This document shows positions 26,297 through 34,332 of a stretch of 64,000 bases of DNA, one piece after another. The stretch comes from an uncultured Lachnospiraceae bacterium. Lineage in GTDB: Bacteria > Bacillota > Clostridia > Lachnospirales > Lachnospiraceae. A program made the translations under genes and the position numbers. The notes beneath the pieces were generated by a model, which was not told where the DNA came from, did not search any database, and saw nothing but the letters and a program-made list of their open reading frames with translations. How positions within the stretch are numbered: position 1 is the first letter of the stretch; each line of letters begins with the position of its first letter. The DNA is taken from NCBI GenBank assembly GCA_947631955.1, contig CANRNJ010000001.1, forward strand, positions 372,001 through 436,000. Direction: 5' to 3'.

Positions 26297-27298
26297 TTAT
26301 TTCTTTTTCTTAAATTCTTCAAAGAACGATGTCGGGTTCACGTCCGCATAGCACTGTGAGCACAAACCTTCGATCACCGCGCCGTTGTTGATCTGTACGG
26401 ACTTCGATTTGATGTTGCCCATAACGATCGCCGTGGTGTCTAAGATCACAGGCCCGTGCACGTCGATATCGCCCTTCACGGCTCCTGCGATCACCGCGCT
26501 GGATGCCGCGATATTGCCGATCACCACGGAACTTTGTCCGATCTTAACGCTGCCTTGGCTGTTTACCTCACCGGTGATGCGCGCTCCCTCCGCGAAGATC
26601 TCCGCCGCTTTGGAATCGCCTTGGATCGTACCCGTGATATTTAATTTTCCAAGAATATCCAGATTGCCGTTGACGGTGCCGATCAGTTCCATGGAACCCT
26701 CAGATATAATATCACCCGTTATTGTCATTCCCTCCGTAACAACGGCGGTTTCGTCAACTGCTACACGGTCATGATTGATGCTGGTTTGTGTTTGTGTGTC
26801 CATTTTCTTCTCATCCTCTCCACTCGGTACAGATATCGTAATATTTTCCTCTTCCTCCGCCGCTGCGTCTGTCTGCTCCGGCTCTTGTACATTTACGGTT
26901 TCATCATCCCCGTTCATCCACGCTGTATCTTCCGCACCTTCGATCTCCGGTATCCCGTCAATGCCCTCCGGCGCCTCAGCCGATCCGGCCATCCACGCTG
27001 TATCTTCTGTTGATCCCGCCGCATCATCGGGAGAGATCACCGCTTCCTCCAACGGCTCTTCCGGCCAATCCGGCATATCACCCGGCATCTCCCCCGGAAC
27101 TCCGTCCAGCATATCCTCCGGCATCAACTCCGGAACTTTGTCCAGCATATCGCCCGGTGCCTCTTCCGGAACTTTGTCCGGCATTTCGCCCGGCATCTCC
27201 TTCGGAACTCCGTCCGGCGTATCGCCCGGTATTTCCTCCGGCATCAACTCATTGACAGCCTGTGACAAGTCTTCCTTCAAATCCGAAAAAAAGCCCAT
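26297..27298 (-). CDS. Bactofilin / polymer-forming cytoskeletal protein
   Basis: The product is 333 aa from the ATG at 27298 (GGAGGATGTGAGG before it). After a short amphipathic start (MGFFSDLKEDLSQAVNEL), residues about 20-85 are an imperfect Pro/Glu/Met/Asp/Gly repeat (MPGEMPDKVPEEAPGD type), then an acidic linker. The bactofilin beta-helix follows from about 195 (SEGSMELIGTVNGNLDILGK, ITGEVNSQGSVKIG). The end carries a CSQCYAD motif. Bactofilins polymerise without nucleotide and often place cell-wall enzymes. The adjacent deacetylase, 19 bp upstream, fits that role. Confidence 0.87.
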   Translation of the reverse strand: MGFFSDLKEDLSQAVNELMPEEIPGDTPDGVPKEMPGEMPDKVPEEAPGDMLDKVPELMPEDMLDGVPGEMPGDMPDWPEEPLEEAVISPDDAAGSTEDTAWMAGSAEAPEGIDGIPEIEGAEDTAWMNGDDETVNVQEPEQTDAAAEEEENITISVPSGEDEKKMDTQTQTSINHDRVAVDETAVVTEGMTITGDIISEGSMELIGTVNGNLDILGKLNITGTIQGDSKAAEIFAEGARITGEVNSQGSVKIGQSSVVIGNIAASSAVIAGAVKGDIDVHGPVILDTTAIVMGNIKSKSVQINNGAVIEGLCSQCYADVNPTSFFEEFKKKK

Positions 27299-27316
27299 CC
27301 TCACATCCTCCATTCT

Positions 27317-28288
27317 TTAGTCGTTACTTATATGGTGAATCGGTTCCGTATCGTCTGTGATAGGAACGATCTTTGTATCTTCCATCGACTGGATCGTTTC
27401 GATCAGCTTCGGCAGCGCCTCGACCGTTGAATTTTTGTCGGAAGCGTCATGCATCAATATGATCGCTTCGTCATACTTTTCCAGATTTACGGTACAGTTT
27501 CTCAAAATGTCCGCCGAACTGATATAAGTGCTGGCGGCGTCGCCGGAAGAAATGTTCCAGTCAAAATATGACATGTCCTGATCGTCCAGATAGGCTATCA
27601 GTTCATGCATGTCCACACGGCTCACCGTATTGCTGCTGCCGCCGGGAAATCTGCAGTATCTGCACCAGACCCCCGTAACGTCATACAAAAACTCCTGCAG
27701 CTTGCGCAGATCGGCGCTGTAGCTCTCCAGCGACTGATAGATCTCATCATACTTATGGCTGTAAGAGTGCATCGCCAGCGTGTGTCCTTCATCGACGATC
27801 CTTTTATATAACGGCCGATATTCTTCTTTTTCTTTCCCGACGACAAAGAAAGTCGCTTTTACATCGTAATCGGCAAGTATATCAAGGATCCGCCCGGTAT
27901 TGCTGCTCGGTCCGTCGTCGAACGTCAGATAGACCTTGCGGATGCCGTCTTCATCCTTGACCGTATCTTCTGCTGTTTCCGCTTTTCCCGTAAACGTATC
28001 CACCTCGGAAACAGTGTACAGCGCGTCCCCGCCGCCTGATGCCTCTTCGCCGGATCGTATGCCGTCCGCCCCGGCATCCGTCTGATTCATAACGGATACC
28101 CTGTCTATTACAGCCTGCGCTTCCCGCAGCTCTTTCTTCACCATGTGCAGCCTGATCCCCAGAAAAATACATAAGATCATAAGAATCAGGATCGTGGAAA
28201 GCGGAACCATGATTATCAGCCTTTTCAGCCGCCGAATACGCTGAACTCTCGCCGGACTTCTGACCTGTCCGGCATCTGTCTGTGGCAT
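27317..28288 (-). CDS. Membrane-anchored polysaccharide deacetylase (NodB domain)
   Basis: The product is 323 aa. A single N-terminal membrane helix (about 25-48) is followed by a short coiled segment and an extracellular NodB domain from about residue 115. The metal-site motifs are YLTFDDGPSSN, HSYSHKY and CRFPGGSSN, with FDWNISSGDA and ILMHD near the C-terminus. The enzyme probably deacetylates peptidoglycan or another wall glycan. It is likely transcribed with the bactofilin; a possible promoter lies about 30 nt upstream. Confidence 0.9.
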   Translation of the reverse strand: MPQTDAGQVRSPARVQRIRRLKRLIIMVPLSTILILMILCIFLGIRLHMVKKELREAQAVIDRVSVMNQTDAGADGIRSGEEASGGGDALYTVSEVDTFTGKAETAEDTVKDEDGIRKVYLTFDDGPSSNTGRILDILADYDVKATFFVVGKEKEEYRPLYKRIVDEGHTLAMHSYSHKYDEIYQSLESYSADLRKLQEFLYDVTGVWCRYCRFPGGSSNTVSRVDMHELIAYLDDQDMSYFDWNISSGDAASTYISSADILRNCTVNLEKYDEAIILMHDASDKNSTVEALPKLIETIQSMEDTKIVPITDDTEPIHHISND

Positions 28289-28315
28289 TTACATCTGCTC
28301 CTTATTCCATATTCT

Positions 28316-28343
28316 CTTATACTATATCACATCTGACGGATAA
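28316..28343 (-). promoter_or_regulatory. Possible promoter of the deacetylase-bactofilin genes
   Basis: On the minus strand TTATCC (28338-28343), 16-nt spacer, TATAAG (28316-28321); an overlapping TATAGT (28321-28326) is an alternative -10. The match is moderate. Confidence 0.4.
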
Positions 28344-28387
28344 CGAAAAGAAATTTTGTGAAAAAAAGCGCAAGAAAATTTATCCTG

Positions 28388-29497
28388 TTATTTTTTCCCG
28401 CCGCTTATCCTCTTACCGCTTTTCAGAATATATTCCCACAGTTCCCTGTTCATCTGTTCCCACGGCCCGAATGTTTCCCGGCACACGATCACCTCCCCGC
28501 ATGCATCCACCAGTTTTTTGGCCGCTTTCAGCTGCGCTTCGCCCATGGATTCCCCGCCGGGCAGCGACACGACCTCACAGGCCAGCGCCTTGGCCGGAGG
28601 ATAGTCCAGATCGTGGGTGTACAGGATCCCCGTTGCAAACGCGGTCCCATTTCTCTGGAGCCTGCGGTAAGTATCTCTTCCGCTGCCGCCGCCAGCCAGA
28701 ACGAACACCTGCGGCGCTCCTTGCGCCGCTTCCAGTTCCGTCGTGCCGTTTCCCTCGTCATAACTGCCCGACTCCACTCCGAACAGCCTGCCGATATATC
28801 CGTCCCGAAAGATCTCTTCTGGAGGACCGAACCGCTCCATGCCGCCGTTTCCGATGCACAGCACCTTGTCGGATATCCGCTGCGCCATATCCAGTTCATG
28901 GAGCGACATGATCACGGACATCCGCGTTTCCTTGACAAGACGCTGAAGCGTCGAGAGAAATTCCAGTTTATACCGTATATCCAGATAGGACACCGGCTCA
29001 TCCAAGAGCAGGATCTCCGGCTGCTGGCACAGCGCTCTGGCAAGCAGCACTCTCTGCCGCTGCCCGTCGCTGATCCGGTTGAAATCCCTGTCCCAAAGAT
29101 CCGCCGCGCGCGTCTTCTCCATCGCGCCGCGCACGATTTCCCAGTCCTGCTTTGACAGGACGCCGAACCGCCCCGTATACGGGTATCTGCCGCCCGCCGC
29201 CACATCCCCGCAGGTCATCAGTTCCGTGTATGTCTTGTCCGTAAACACCACCGCCATGCGTCTGGACAGCTCCTGTCTGCTCATATCGGACGTTTTTCTG
29301 CCATCCAGCCAGACGCTGCCGGATATCAGGGGCAGCTGTCCCGCTATGCTTTTCAGGAGCGTAGATTTTCCGGCTCCGTTGGGCCCGATAAGCGTCAGGA
29401 TCTCTCCGCGGTCCACATCGACCGTAATATCCCTGAGAACCGGTTCGTTGTGATAACCGGCCGCAAGCTGCCGGGTCTGAAAAAAACAGGGCTCCAT
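28388..29497 (-). CDS. ABC transporter ATP-binding protein, FecE/BtuD type, with C-terminal extension
   Basis: The product is 369 aa. Residues 1-255 are a standard ATPase: Walker A GPNGAGKST, signature ISDGQRQR, Walker B ILLLDEP and the switch His in SLHELDMA. A further 110 residues follow, with a glycine-rich VFVLAGGGSGR start and an alternating beta/alpha look (IVCRETFGPWEQ). They could be a nucleotide- or cofactor-binding domain, which I cannot name. The permease (3 bp away) and lipoprotein genes upstream show it energises an iron-complex, haem or corrinoid importer. Confidence 0.88.
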   Translation of the reverse strand: MEPCFFQTRQLAAGYHNEPVLRDITVDVDRGEILTLIGPNGAGKSTLLKSIAGQLPLISGSVWLDGRKTSDMSRQELSRRMAVVFTDKTYTELMTCGDVAAGGRYPYTGRFGVLSKQDWEIVRGAMEKTRAADLWDRDFNRISDGQRQRVLLARALCQQPEILLLDEPVSYLDIRYKLEFLSTLQRLVKETRMSVIMSLHELDMAQRISDKVLCIGNGGMERFGPPEEIFRDGYIGRLFGVESGSYDEGNGTTELEAAQGAPQVFVLAGGGSGRDTYRRLQRNGTAFATGILYTHDLDYPPAKALACEVVSLPGGESMGEAQLKAAKKLVDACGEVIVCRETFGPWEQMNRELWEYILKSGKRISGGKK

Positions 29498-29500
29498 CGC

Positions 29501-30553
29501 TCAACCTCTCTCTCTCTTACGGTTTCTTATGACCGCCAGCACCACCGGCGCGCCGAATACGGCCGTCACCGTGCTGATGCTCAGCTCCGTGGGGGCAAAA
29601 AGCGTCCTCGCCAGAAGATCGCAGAACAGGCAGAAGACCGAACCGCCGAGGAAACACCCCGGTATCATGACAAGCGGTTTCGATGTCCGAAAGATCTTCT
29701 TGACCAGATGCGGCACGGCGATCCCCACAAAAGAAACCGGCCCCGCGAACGCCGTGATACAGGCGGCAAGCATACTGGACAACAGGACCAGAGCCATACG
29801 CAGACGGCGCAGATCCACGCCCACGCTCACCGCATAACTCTCCCCGGTCTGATAGGCGCCGATCGGCTTCGCCAGAAGCAGGACCGCAGCCGACGAAACA
29901 GCCACGACCGCCGCCATGACCGCCACGTTCTCCCATGTGATCCCCGAAAAACTCCCTTTCGACCAGTCGTGCAGGTTGACGATGTCCGCGTCCTGCGCAA
30001 ACGTGACCACCAGATCCGTGACCGCGGAACAGATGTAGCCGATCATGACGCCGCTCACGATAAGCATCGCCATTCCACTGACCCGCCTCGACATGACAAG
30101 CACGAATCCCATTGCCAGAAAAGCGCCCGCAGACGCCGCCGCGATCATTCCCCATGAACTGACGCGGATACCGCTGCCGAGCAGAAAGACCATCACCAGA
30201 GCAACGGTCAGCTTGGCCCCGGAGGAGATCCCCAGCACAAAAGGCCCCGCGATCGGGTTGTGAAAAAAAGTCTGGAGCAGATATCCCGCAAGACCCAGAG
30301 CGCCGCCCAGAATGAGCGCCGCCATCGCGCGCGGCATACGGATACGCCACAGGATGGTCCGGACGGTATCGGATGCCTGCGCCCCGGCATATGCGCCGCC
30401 GCGGCCCATACTGCCTAAGATATCCCGGATCGGCGTTCTCACGCTCCCGATCCCCAGATTGCAGACAAGCAGGATGATGACCGCTGCCGCCAGAAGCGTG
30501 AATCCAATAATATCACTTGTTATTTTATTGTTTTCCTGTCGCTGTTTTCTCAT
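29501..30553 (-). CDS. ABC transporter permease, FecCD family
   Basis: The product is 350 aa with about ten membrane helices. Family blocks are RMPRAMAALILGGALGLAGYLLQ, NPIAGPFVLGISSGAKL and the C-terminal GPVSFVGIAVPHLVKK with PTELSISTVTAVFGAPVVLAVI. Such permeases form homodimers that import iron-siderophores, haem or cobalamin. It lies between the binding-protein gene and the ATPase gene, in one transcription unit. Confidence 0.93.
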   Translation of the reverse strand: MRKQRQENNKITSDIIGFTLLAAAVIILLVCNLGIGSVRTPIRDILGSMGRGGAYAGAQASDTVRTILWRIRMPRAMAALILGGALGLAGYLLQTFFHNPIAGPFVLGISSGAKLTVALVMVFLLGSGIRVSSWGMIAAASAGAFLAMGFVLVMSRRVSGMAMLIVSGVMIGYICSAVTDLVVTFAQDADIVNLHDWSKGSFSGITWENVAVMAAVVAVSSAAVLLLAKPIGAYQTGESYAVSVGVDLRRLRMALVLLSSMLAACITAFAGPVSFVGIAVPHLVKKIFRTSKPLVMIPGCFLGGSVFCLFCDLLARTLFAPTELSISTVTAVFGAPVVLAVIRNRKRERG

Positions 30554-30568
30554 AACACCTATTATACG

Positions 30569-31936
30569 CTACCTGTCCAGACGGTACAGATACTGCATCT
30601 GCCCGCCGCCGGTCAGCATCTTGTGAAGATCGTCGATCATAACGCCGACAGACATCGATTCCTGATACAGATTTTTGGTCGTACAGTAGACGTTTCCGTC
30701 CTGAACCGCCTTAAAATCTTCCAGAAGGCTGCATTTGTCCGTCAACTCGTCCACCGTCCGGATCTCTCCGTCTATCGTGCTGTTGTAGATAAGATAATCC
30801 GCGTCTTTCGCCGCCGCATAGAACTCCTCGATCTGCATGGTAAGCGAGGAAGAGTGGCTGTCGTCTTCCCCCAGTTCCTCAAAAATATAACGCCCGCCCG
30901 CCAGTTCTATCATCTTTGGCACATAATCGGAAGACTTGCGCACGTTTACGGCGCCGTTGCTCGTGATAAAAAAGAAGGCTGCGGTCCGGCCCTCCGCCTG
31001 ACCGTCCGGCTGCCCTTGCGTCCGGCTGTCTGCCTGTTCTTTCTTCTGTTCTTCCGCCGCGTTTTCTTCCTCGATCGCCCTGAGCAGACGGACCTGCTCG
31101 TCGAAAACATCCTGCGCTTCGTCCTCTCTGCCGAGAAGTATCCCGTACAGCTTCACCCACTCCGCGCGTCCAAGCGGATGCTGCTCGTAACTGGAATAAT
31201 CCATCAGGACAGGGATTCCGAGCGACTCCAGTTCTTCTTTTACCTCAGGGCTGTGGTCGATCATCAGATTCTCGATCGCCAGATCACATCCTTCGGACAG
31301 GATCAGCTCGTAATCAGGCGCATTGTACTTGCCCGCATAGAGGATGTCCCCCGCCTTCATCGCCGCCGAAACTTCGTCCATGCTCCATCCGTCCGCATCC
31401 GTTCCGGACAGCCGTATGGCATCAAGCCCGCCGATGCACCGGAACATATCCATAACGGCGGACGCCGCCAGATAAATGTCCGTGAGCGGCTGTTGAAGGA
31501 TCACGATATCCCCGTCCATGTCCACGGGCGCCGTCCTGCCTTCCGGCACTACCAGAAAACGATCTCTATCCGCTATCGTGATAAGGACATACCCTTCCTC
31601 ATAGCGGTCTATCGTGTACTGCCCGGCATACTCCAGCGGAACGCGGACAGGTGTGCCCAGTTTGGCCTGTTCTCCCTGCTCCGCCTGCGCGGGCTGTTCT
31701 GTCTGTTCTCCCGGTTCCGCCTGCACGGGCCGCTCTGTCTGCTCTCCCTGCTCCGCCTGTTTGGCCTGTTCTGCCTGTTCTCCTTGGTCCGCCTGCGCGG
31801 ACTGCCCTGTCTGCTCTCCCGGTTCCGTGCCTGATCCCGTTCCGGGATCCGCAGCTGTCCCGCACGCCGCCGTACACAGTAATAAGGCGGCGCAAAAAAT
31901 GCCGCCGCATATCCCTTTGATCTTCTTCCACAACAT
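30569..31936 (-). CDS. ABC transporter substrate-binding lipoprotein, FepB/BtuF type
   Basis: The product is 455 aa. A lipoprotein signal peptide ends at Cys24 (LLLCTAAC). Residues about 35-95 are a Gln/Glu/Ala repeat (units like QAEQGEQTE). The type III binding-protein fold follows, with DAIRLSGTD, PDYELILSEGCDLAIEN, GIPVLMDYSSYEQHPLGRAEWVKLYG and a C-terminal helix ending in LHKMLTGGG. The ligand is not evident; iron complexes, haem or corrinoids are all possible. It is the first gene of the importer operon. Confidence 0.87.
   Translation of the reverse strand: MLWKKIKGICGGIFCAALLLCTAACGTAADPGTGSGTEPGEQTGQSAQADQGEQAEQAKQAEQGEQTERPVQAEPGEQTEQPAQAEQGEQAKLGTPVRVPLEYAGQYTIDRYEEGYVLITIADRDRFLVVPEGRTAPVDMDGDIVILQQPLTDIYLAASAVMDMFRCIGGLDAIRLSGTDADGWSMDEVSAAMKAGDILYAGKYNAPDYELILSEGCDLAIENLMIDHSPEVKEELESLGIPVLMDYSSYEQHPLGRAEWVKLYGILLGREDEAQDVFDEQVRLLRAIEEENAAEEQKKEQADSRTQGQPDGQAEGRTAAFFFITSNGAVNVRKSSDYVPKMIELAGGRYIFEELGEDDSHSSSLTMQIEEFYAAAKDADYLIYNSTIDGEIRTVDELTDKCSLLEDFKAVQDGNVYCTTKNLYQESMSVGVMIDDLHKMLTGGGQMQYLYRLDR
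31640..31840 (-). repeat. Gln/Glu-coding repeats in the lipoprotein gene
   Basis: The DNA for residues about 33-98 is an imperfect array of short units rich in CAG/GCG/GAG codons giving (Q/E)-A-E-(Q/P)-GEQ. It forms a flexible charged tether between lipid anchor and binding domain. Confidence 0.75.
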
Positions 31937-32010
31937 ACTCTTTTCTATCCTTCGACAGTGCAGCGCCGGATGTCCGCGGCTGTTTCCGTTTTCCCTTATC
32001 CTGACGCTGC

Positions 32011-32130
32011 CTTGACTTTACCTTACTTTACCTTACTTTATCTTACTTTACCTTACTTTATCTTACTTTACCTTACTTTACCTTGCTTTATCTTACTTTA
32101 CCTTACTTTGCCTTGGCTTGACTTTACTTT
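32011..32130. repeat. Array of 10-bp direct repeats
   Basis: About nine contiguous decamers of consensus CCTTACTTTA (some beginning T instead of C) run on the plus strand from about 32021 to 32110, with degenerate copies at both ends to about 32130. The minus-strand unit is TAAAGTAAGG. The period equals one helical turn. It lies in the presumed leader or promoter zone of the importer operon. Confidence 0.9.
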
Positions 32131-32152
32131 GCCCTTATCCTGCCTTTACACA

Positions 32153-32198
32153 AAAGATGCTATAACCCATCAATATCTGATCTGATTATAGCATCTTT
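32153..32198 (-). terminator. Terminator after tsf
   Basis: A perfect 13-bp inverted repeat (32153-32165 with 32186-32198, arm AAAGATGCTATAA) with a 20-nt loop, 44 bp after the tsf stop. Its 3' arm supplies a short U-run (TTTT then G), so it may be leaky. Confidence 0.7.
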
Positions 32199-32213
32199 AT
32201 CATTATCTGCCTA
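32185..32213 (-). promoter_or_regulatory. Possible promoter of the ABC importer operon
   Basis: On the minus strand: -10 TATAAT (32185-32190) with extended TGC before it, 17-nt spacer, weak -35 TAGGCA (32208-32213). The -10 lies inside the 5' arm of the tsf terminator stem. The transcript would carry a leader of about 240 nt including the decamer array. Confidence 0.45.
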
Positions 32214-32241
32214 TCACTTTTTAAATGTGCAAAGCCCGGTC

Positions 32242-33180
32242 TTAGTTGCCTGCCATCTGCTTTGCAACTTCCTCTGCGAAGTTCTCCTCTTTCTTTTCAA
32301 GGCCCTCGCCTGTTTCATAGCGGACAAATCTCTTGACGGAAAGGTTCGCGCCGTTCTCTTTCGCCACCTGTTCAAGGTATTTGGCAACGCTCTGTTTGCC
32401 GTCTTCCGCTTTTACATAAACCTGCTCCAACAGGCATACTTCTTTCAGTTCTTTGTTAAGACGGCCGTTGACTGCGCCCTCTATTACCTTTTCAGGCTTG
32501 CCTGCCATCTTGGGATCGTTCTTGATCTGCTCCGTGATGATCTCTTTCTCGTGCGCCTTATATTCCTCGGACACCTCATCGGTGGACACATACTTGGGGT
32601 ACAGAGCCGCTACCTGCATAGCGATGTTGACAAGCGCTTCCTTGACCGCATCGTTCACTACGTCCGTAGCCGCCTCGACGATAACGCCGATCCTGCCGCC
32701 GCCGTGTACATAAGTAACCACGCATCCATTCTCCGCAGAAACCTTCTCGAATCTTCTGATCGACAGGTTCTCGCCGATAACCGCGATCTTGTCGACCAAC
32801 ACGTCCTTGACGGTCTTGGAATCGTCAAGATGCCACTTTTCCGCAAGGAAAGCGTCCATATCGGCTGCATCGGACTCGACCGCCTGCTTGGCAACCGCTT
32901 CCACATATTTCTGAAAATCTTCATTCTTGGCAACGAAATCCGTTTCGGAATTTACCTCGACTACCGCTGCGGTCTTGTCGTCCTTGACTGCCACGCGGCA
33001 AAGACCTTCTGCGGCGATCCTGCCGGCTTTCTTCTCCGCCTTAGCCTGACCGTTCTTTCTCAAATATTCTACCGCTGCGTCCATGTCGCCGTCTGTTTCG
33101 CTCAGCGCCTTCTTACAATCCATCATGCCCGCACCGGTCATTTCTCTCAATTCTTTTACCATTGTCGCTGTTATAGCCAT
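32242..33180 (-). CDS. tsf: Elongation factor Ts
   Basis: The product is 312 aa. EF-Ts exchanges GDP for GTP on EF-Tu. The N-terminal UBA-like helix set (MVKELREMTGAGMMDCKKALSE), the NSETDFVAKN motif and GGRIGV are all present. It follows rpsB by 60 bp and is closed by a terminator. The ribosome site AGGAGG is strong. Confidence 0.98.
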   Translation of the reverse strand: MAITATMVKELREMTGAGMMDCKKALSETDGDMDAAVEYLRKNGQAKAEKKAGRIAAEGLCRVAVKDDKTAAVVEVNSETDFVAKNEDFQKYVEAVAKQAVESDAADMDAFLAEKWHLDDSKTVKDVLVDKIAVIGENLSIRRFEKVSAENGCVVTYVHGGGRIGVIVEAATDVVNDAVKEALVNIAMQVAALYPKYVSTDEVSEEYKAHEKEIITEQIKNDPKMAGKPEKVIEGAVNGRLNKELKEVCLLEQVYVKAEDGKQSVAKYLEQVAKENGANLSVKRFVRYETGEGLEKKEENFAEEVAKQMAGN

Positions 33181-33240
33181 CTATATTTCCTCCTGAATCC
33201 TATCTCTCTTTGCTCAGTCCGTCATTGCTCTGTCCGACAG

Positions 33241-34014
33241 TCAGGCTTCGGCGTCTTCCTCGTCTGCTGCCGCGATCTCTTCCATATCCTCCGCGCTGCC
33301 GGTATCGGCCTGCTCTTCAACATATGCTTCGGCGCCCTGATTTGCCTCGATAACGGCGTCCGCCATCTTGGAAACGATCAGTTTCACGGCCCGGATCGCA
33401 TCGTCGTTGCCGGGGATGATATAATCCAGTTCTTCGGGATCGCAGTTCGTATCGCCGATACCGATCAGCGTAATGCCGAGCGCATGGGCTTCCTGAACAC
33501 AGATCCTCTCCTTCTTGGGATCTACGACAAAGATACAATCGGGGATCCTTGTCATACTCTTGATTCCGCCCAGATTCTTCTCCAATTTCTCCCACTCTTT
33601 TTTGATCTTAATGACCTCTTTCTTGGGGAGCACGTCAAAAGTTCCGTCCTCCGACATAACTTCGATCGCTTTCAGACGCTCGATTCTGGACTGGATGGTC
33701 TTAAAGTTGGTGAGCATACCGCCCAGCCATCTCTCATTGACATAGTACATACCGCAGCGCTCCGCCTCGGTCTTGACTGCATCCTGCGCCTGCTTCTTCG
33801 TGCCTACGAACAGAATGGTCCCGCCCTGTGAAGCCACATCGAAGACCGCTTTGTAAGCCTCGTCTACTTTGCCTACGGACTTCTGCAGATCGATGATGTG
33901 GATACCGTTTCTCTCCGTGAAGATGTAAGGAGCCATCTTCGGATTCCATCTTCTTGTCTGATGTCCGAAATGGACACCTGCCTCCAACAACTGTTTCATT
34001 GAAATAACGCTCAT
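33241..34014 (-). CDS. rpsB: 30S ribosomal protein S2
   Basis: The product is 257 aa from the ATG at 34014, set by GGAGGTAGAACA. Family blocks are [46 protein letters not shown] and the C-terminal [15 protein letters not shown]. An acidic tail of about 25 residues ends the protein. It has its own promoter and about 190 nt of leader with folding potential, which may serve S2 feedback control. tsf follows. Confidence 0.98.
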   Translation of the reverse strand: MSVISMKQLLEAGVHFGHQTRRWNPKMAPYIFTERNGIHIIDLQKSVGKVDEAYKAVFDVASQGGTILFVGTKKQAQDAVKTEAERCGMYYVNERWLGGMLTNFKTIQSRIERLKAIEVMSEDGTFDVLPKKEVIKIKKEWEKLEKNLGGIKSMTRIPDCIFVVDPKKERICVQEAHALGITLIGIGDTNCDPEELDYIIPGNDDAIRAVKLIVSKMADAVIEANQGAEAYVEEQADTGSAEDMEEIAAADEEDAEA

Positions 34015-34208
34015 TGTTCTACCTCCGTTTGGTTGTTCTTCCATATGTCCTGCTTACTGCCACTCCGGCGTCAGGGAGCACCGGCAGCCGCACGCGCATC
34101 CGTTATCATCCACAGCGCCGACATATGTGATTACTTGTTTCGTGTATACGGGACCGCTCCGGGCGGCCGCATATACTGCGGTGTGCGCATGTTTACACAC
34201 ACTAGATT
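34015..34208 (-). promoter_or_regulatory. rpsB 5' leader
   Basis: About 190 nt between predicted start and rpsB ATG. It begins with GTGTGTGTAAACATGCGCACAC, whose ends pair (GTGTG with CACAC), followed by a GC-rich block near 34150-34175. It contains no convincing gene. Autocontrol by S2 is known in other bacteria; here it is only possible. Confidence 0.35.
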
Positions 34209-34237
34209 ACAATACCATAAAAAAACCCCTTTTGCAA
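34209..34237 (-). promoter_or_regulatory. Candidate promoter of rpsB-tsf, nested in a terminator
   Basis: On the minus strand: -35 TTGCAA (34232-34237), 17-nt spacer, -10 TATTGT (34209-34214). The -35 lies in the loop of the preceding terminator. An alternative -10, TGTAAT (34206-34211), would need a 20-nt spacer. Confidence 0.5.
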
Positions 34238-34246
34238 GGGGTTTTC
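34219..34246 (-). terminator. Terminator of the fla/che operon
   Basis: AAAACCCC and GGGGTTTT pair around TTGCAAAA, followed by a run of T on the minus strand. It stands about 90 bp after the mltG-like gene and ends the 24-kb flagellar/chemotaxis unit. Confidence 0.88.
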
Positions 34247-34332
34247 TATCTTTCCTGATCATTTTCCGTATCTCTTTCCCGGTCATTTTCCGGCCGCTTT
34301 GTCTGCCGCGGCTTTCGTTTATTCCGTTCAGG

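Larger units (their letters stand above)
31937..32241. other. 305-bp intergenic region upstream of the ABC importer
   Basis: No gene is supported here. Read from tsf it holds the tsf terminator (32153-32198), a possible promoter overlapping it (32185-32213), the decamer array (about 32011-32130), then about 70 bp of ordinary sequence and the AGGATAGAAAAGAG ribosome site of the lipoprotein gene. I saw no riboswitch or Fur-box-like palindrome. Confidence 0.7.

Noticed and set aside
32011-32130. Possible CRISPR array
   Set aside because: Units are 10 bp, directly contiguous, with no spacers and no cas genes near.
31958-32185. Small plus-strand frame rich in Leu/Tyr/Phe/Thr
   Set aside because: It is only a translation of the decamer array; no ribosome site and no conserved sequence.
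31937-32241. Cobalamin riboswitch or Fur box before the importer
   Set aside because: No B12-box-like sequence or Fur-like palindrome was found; the leader is mostly the decamer array.
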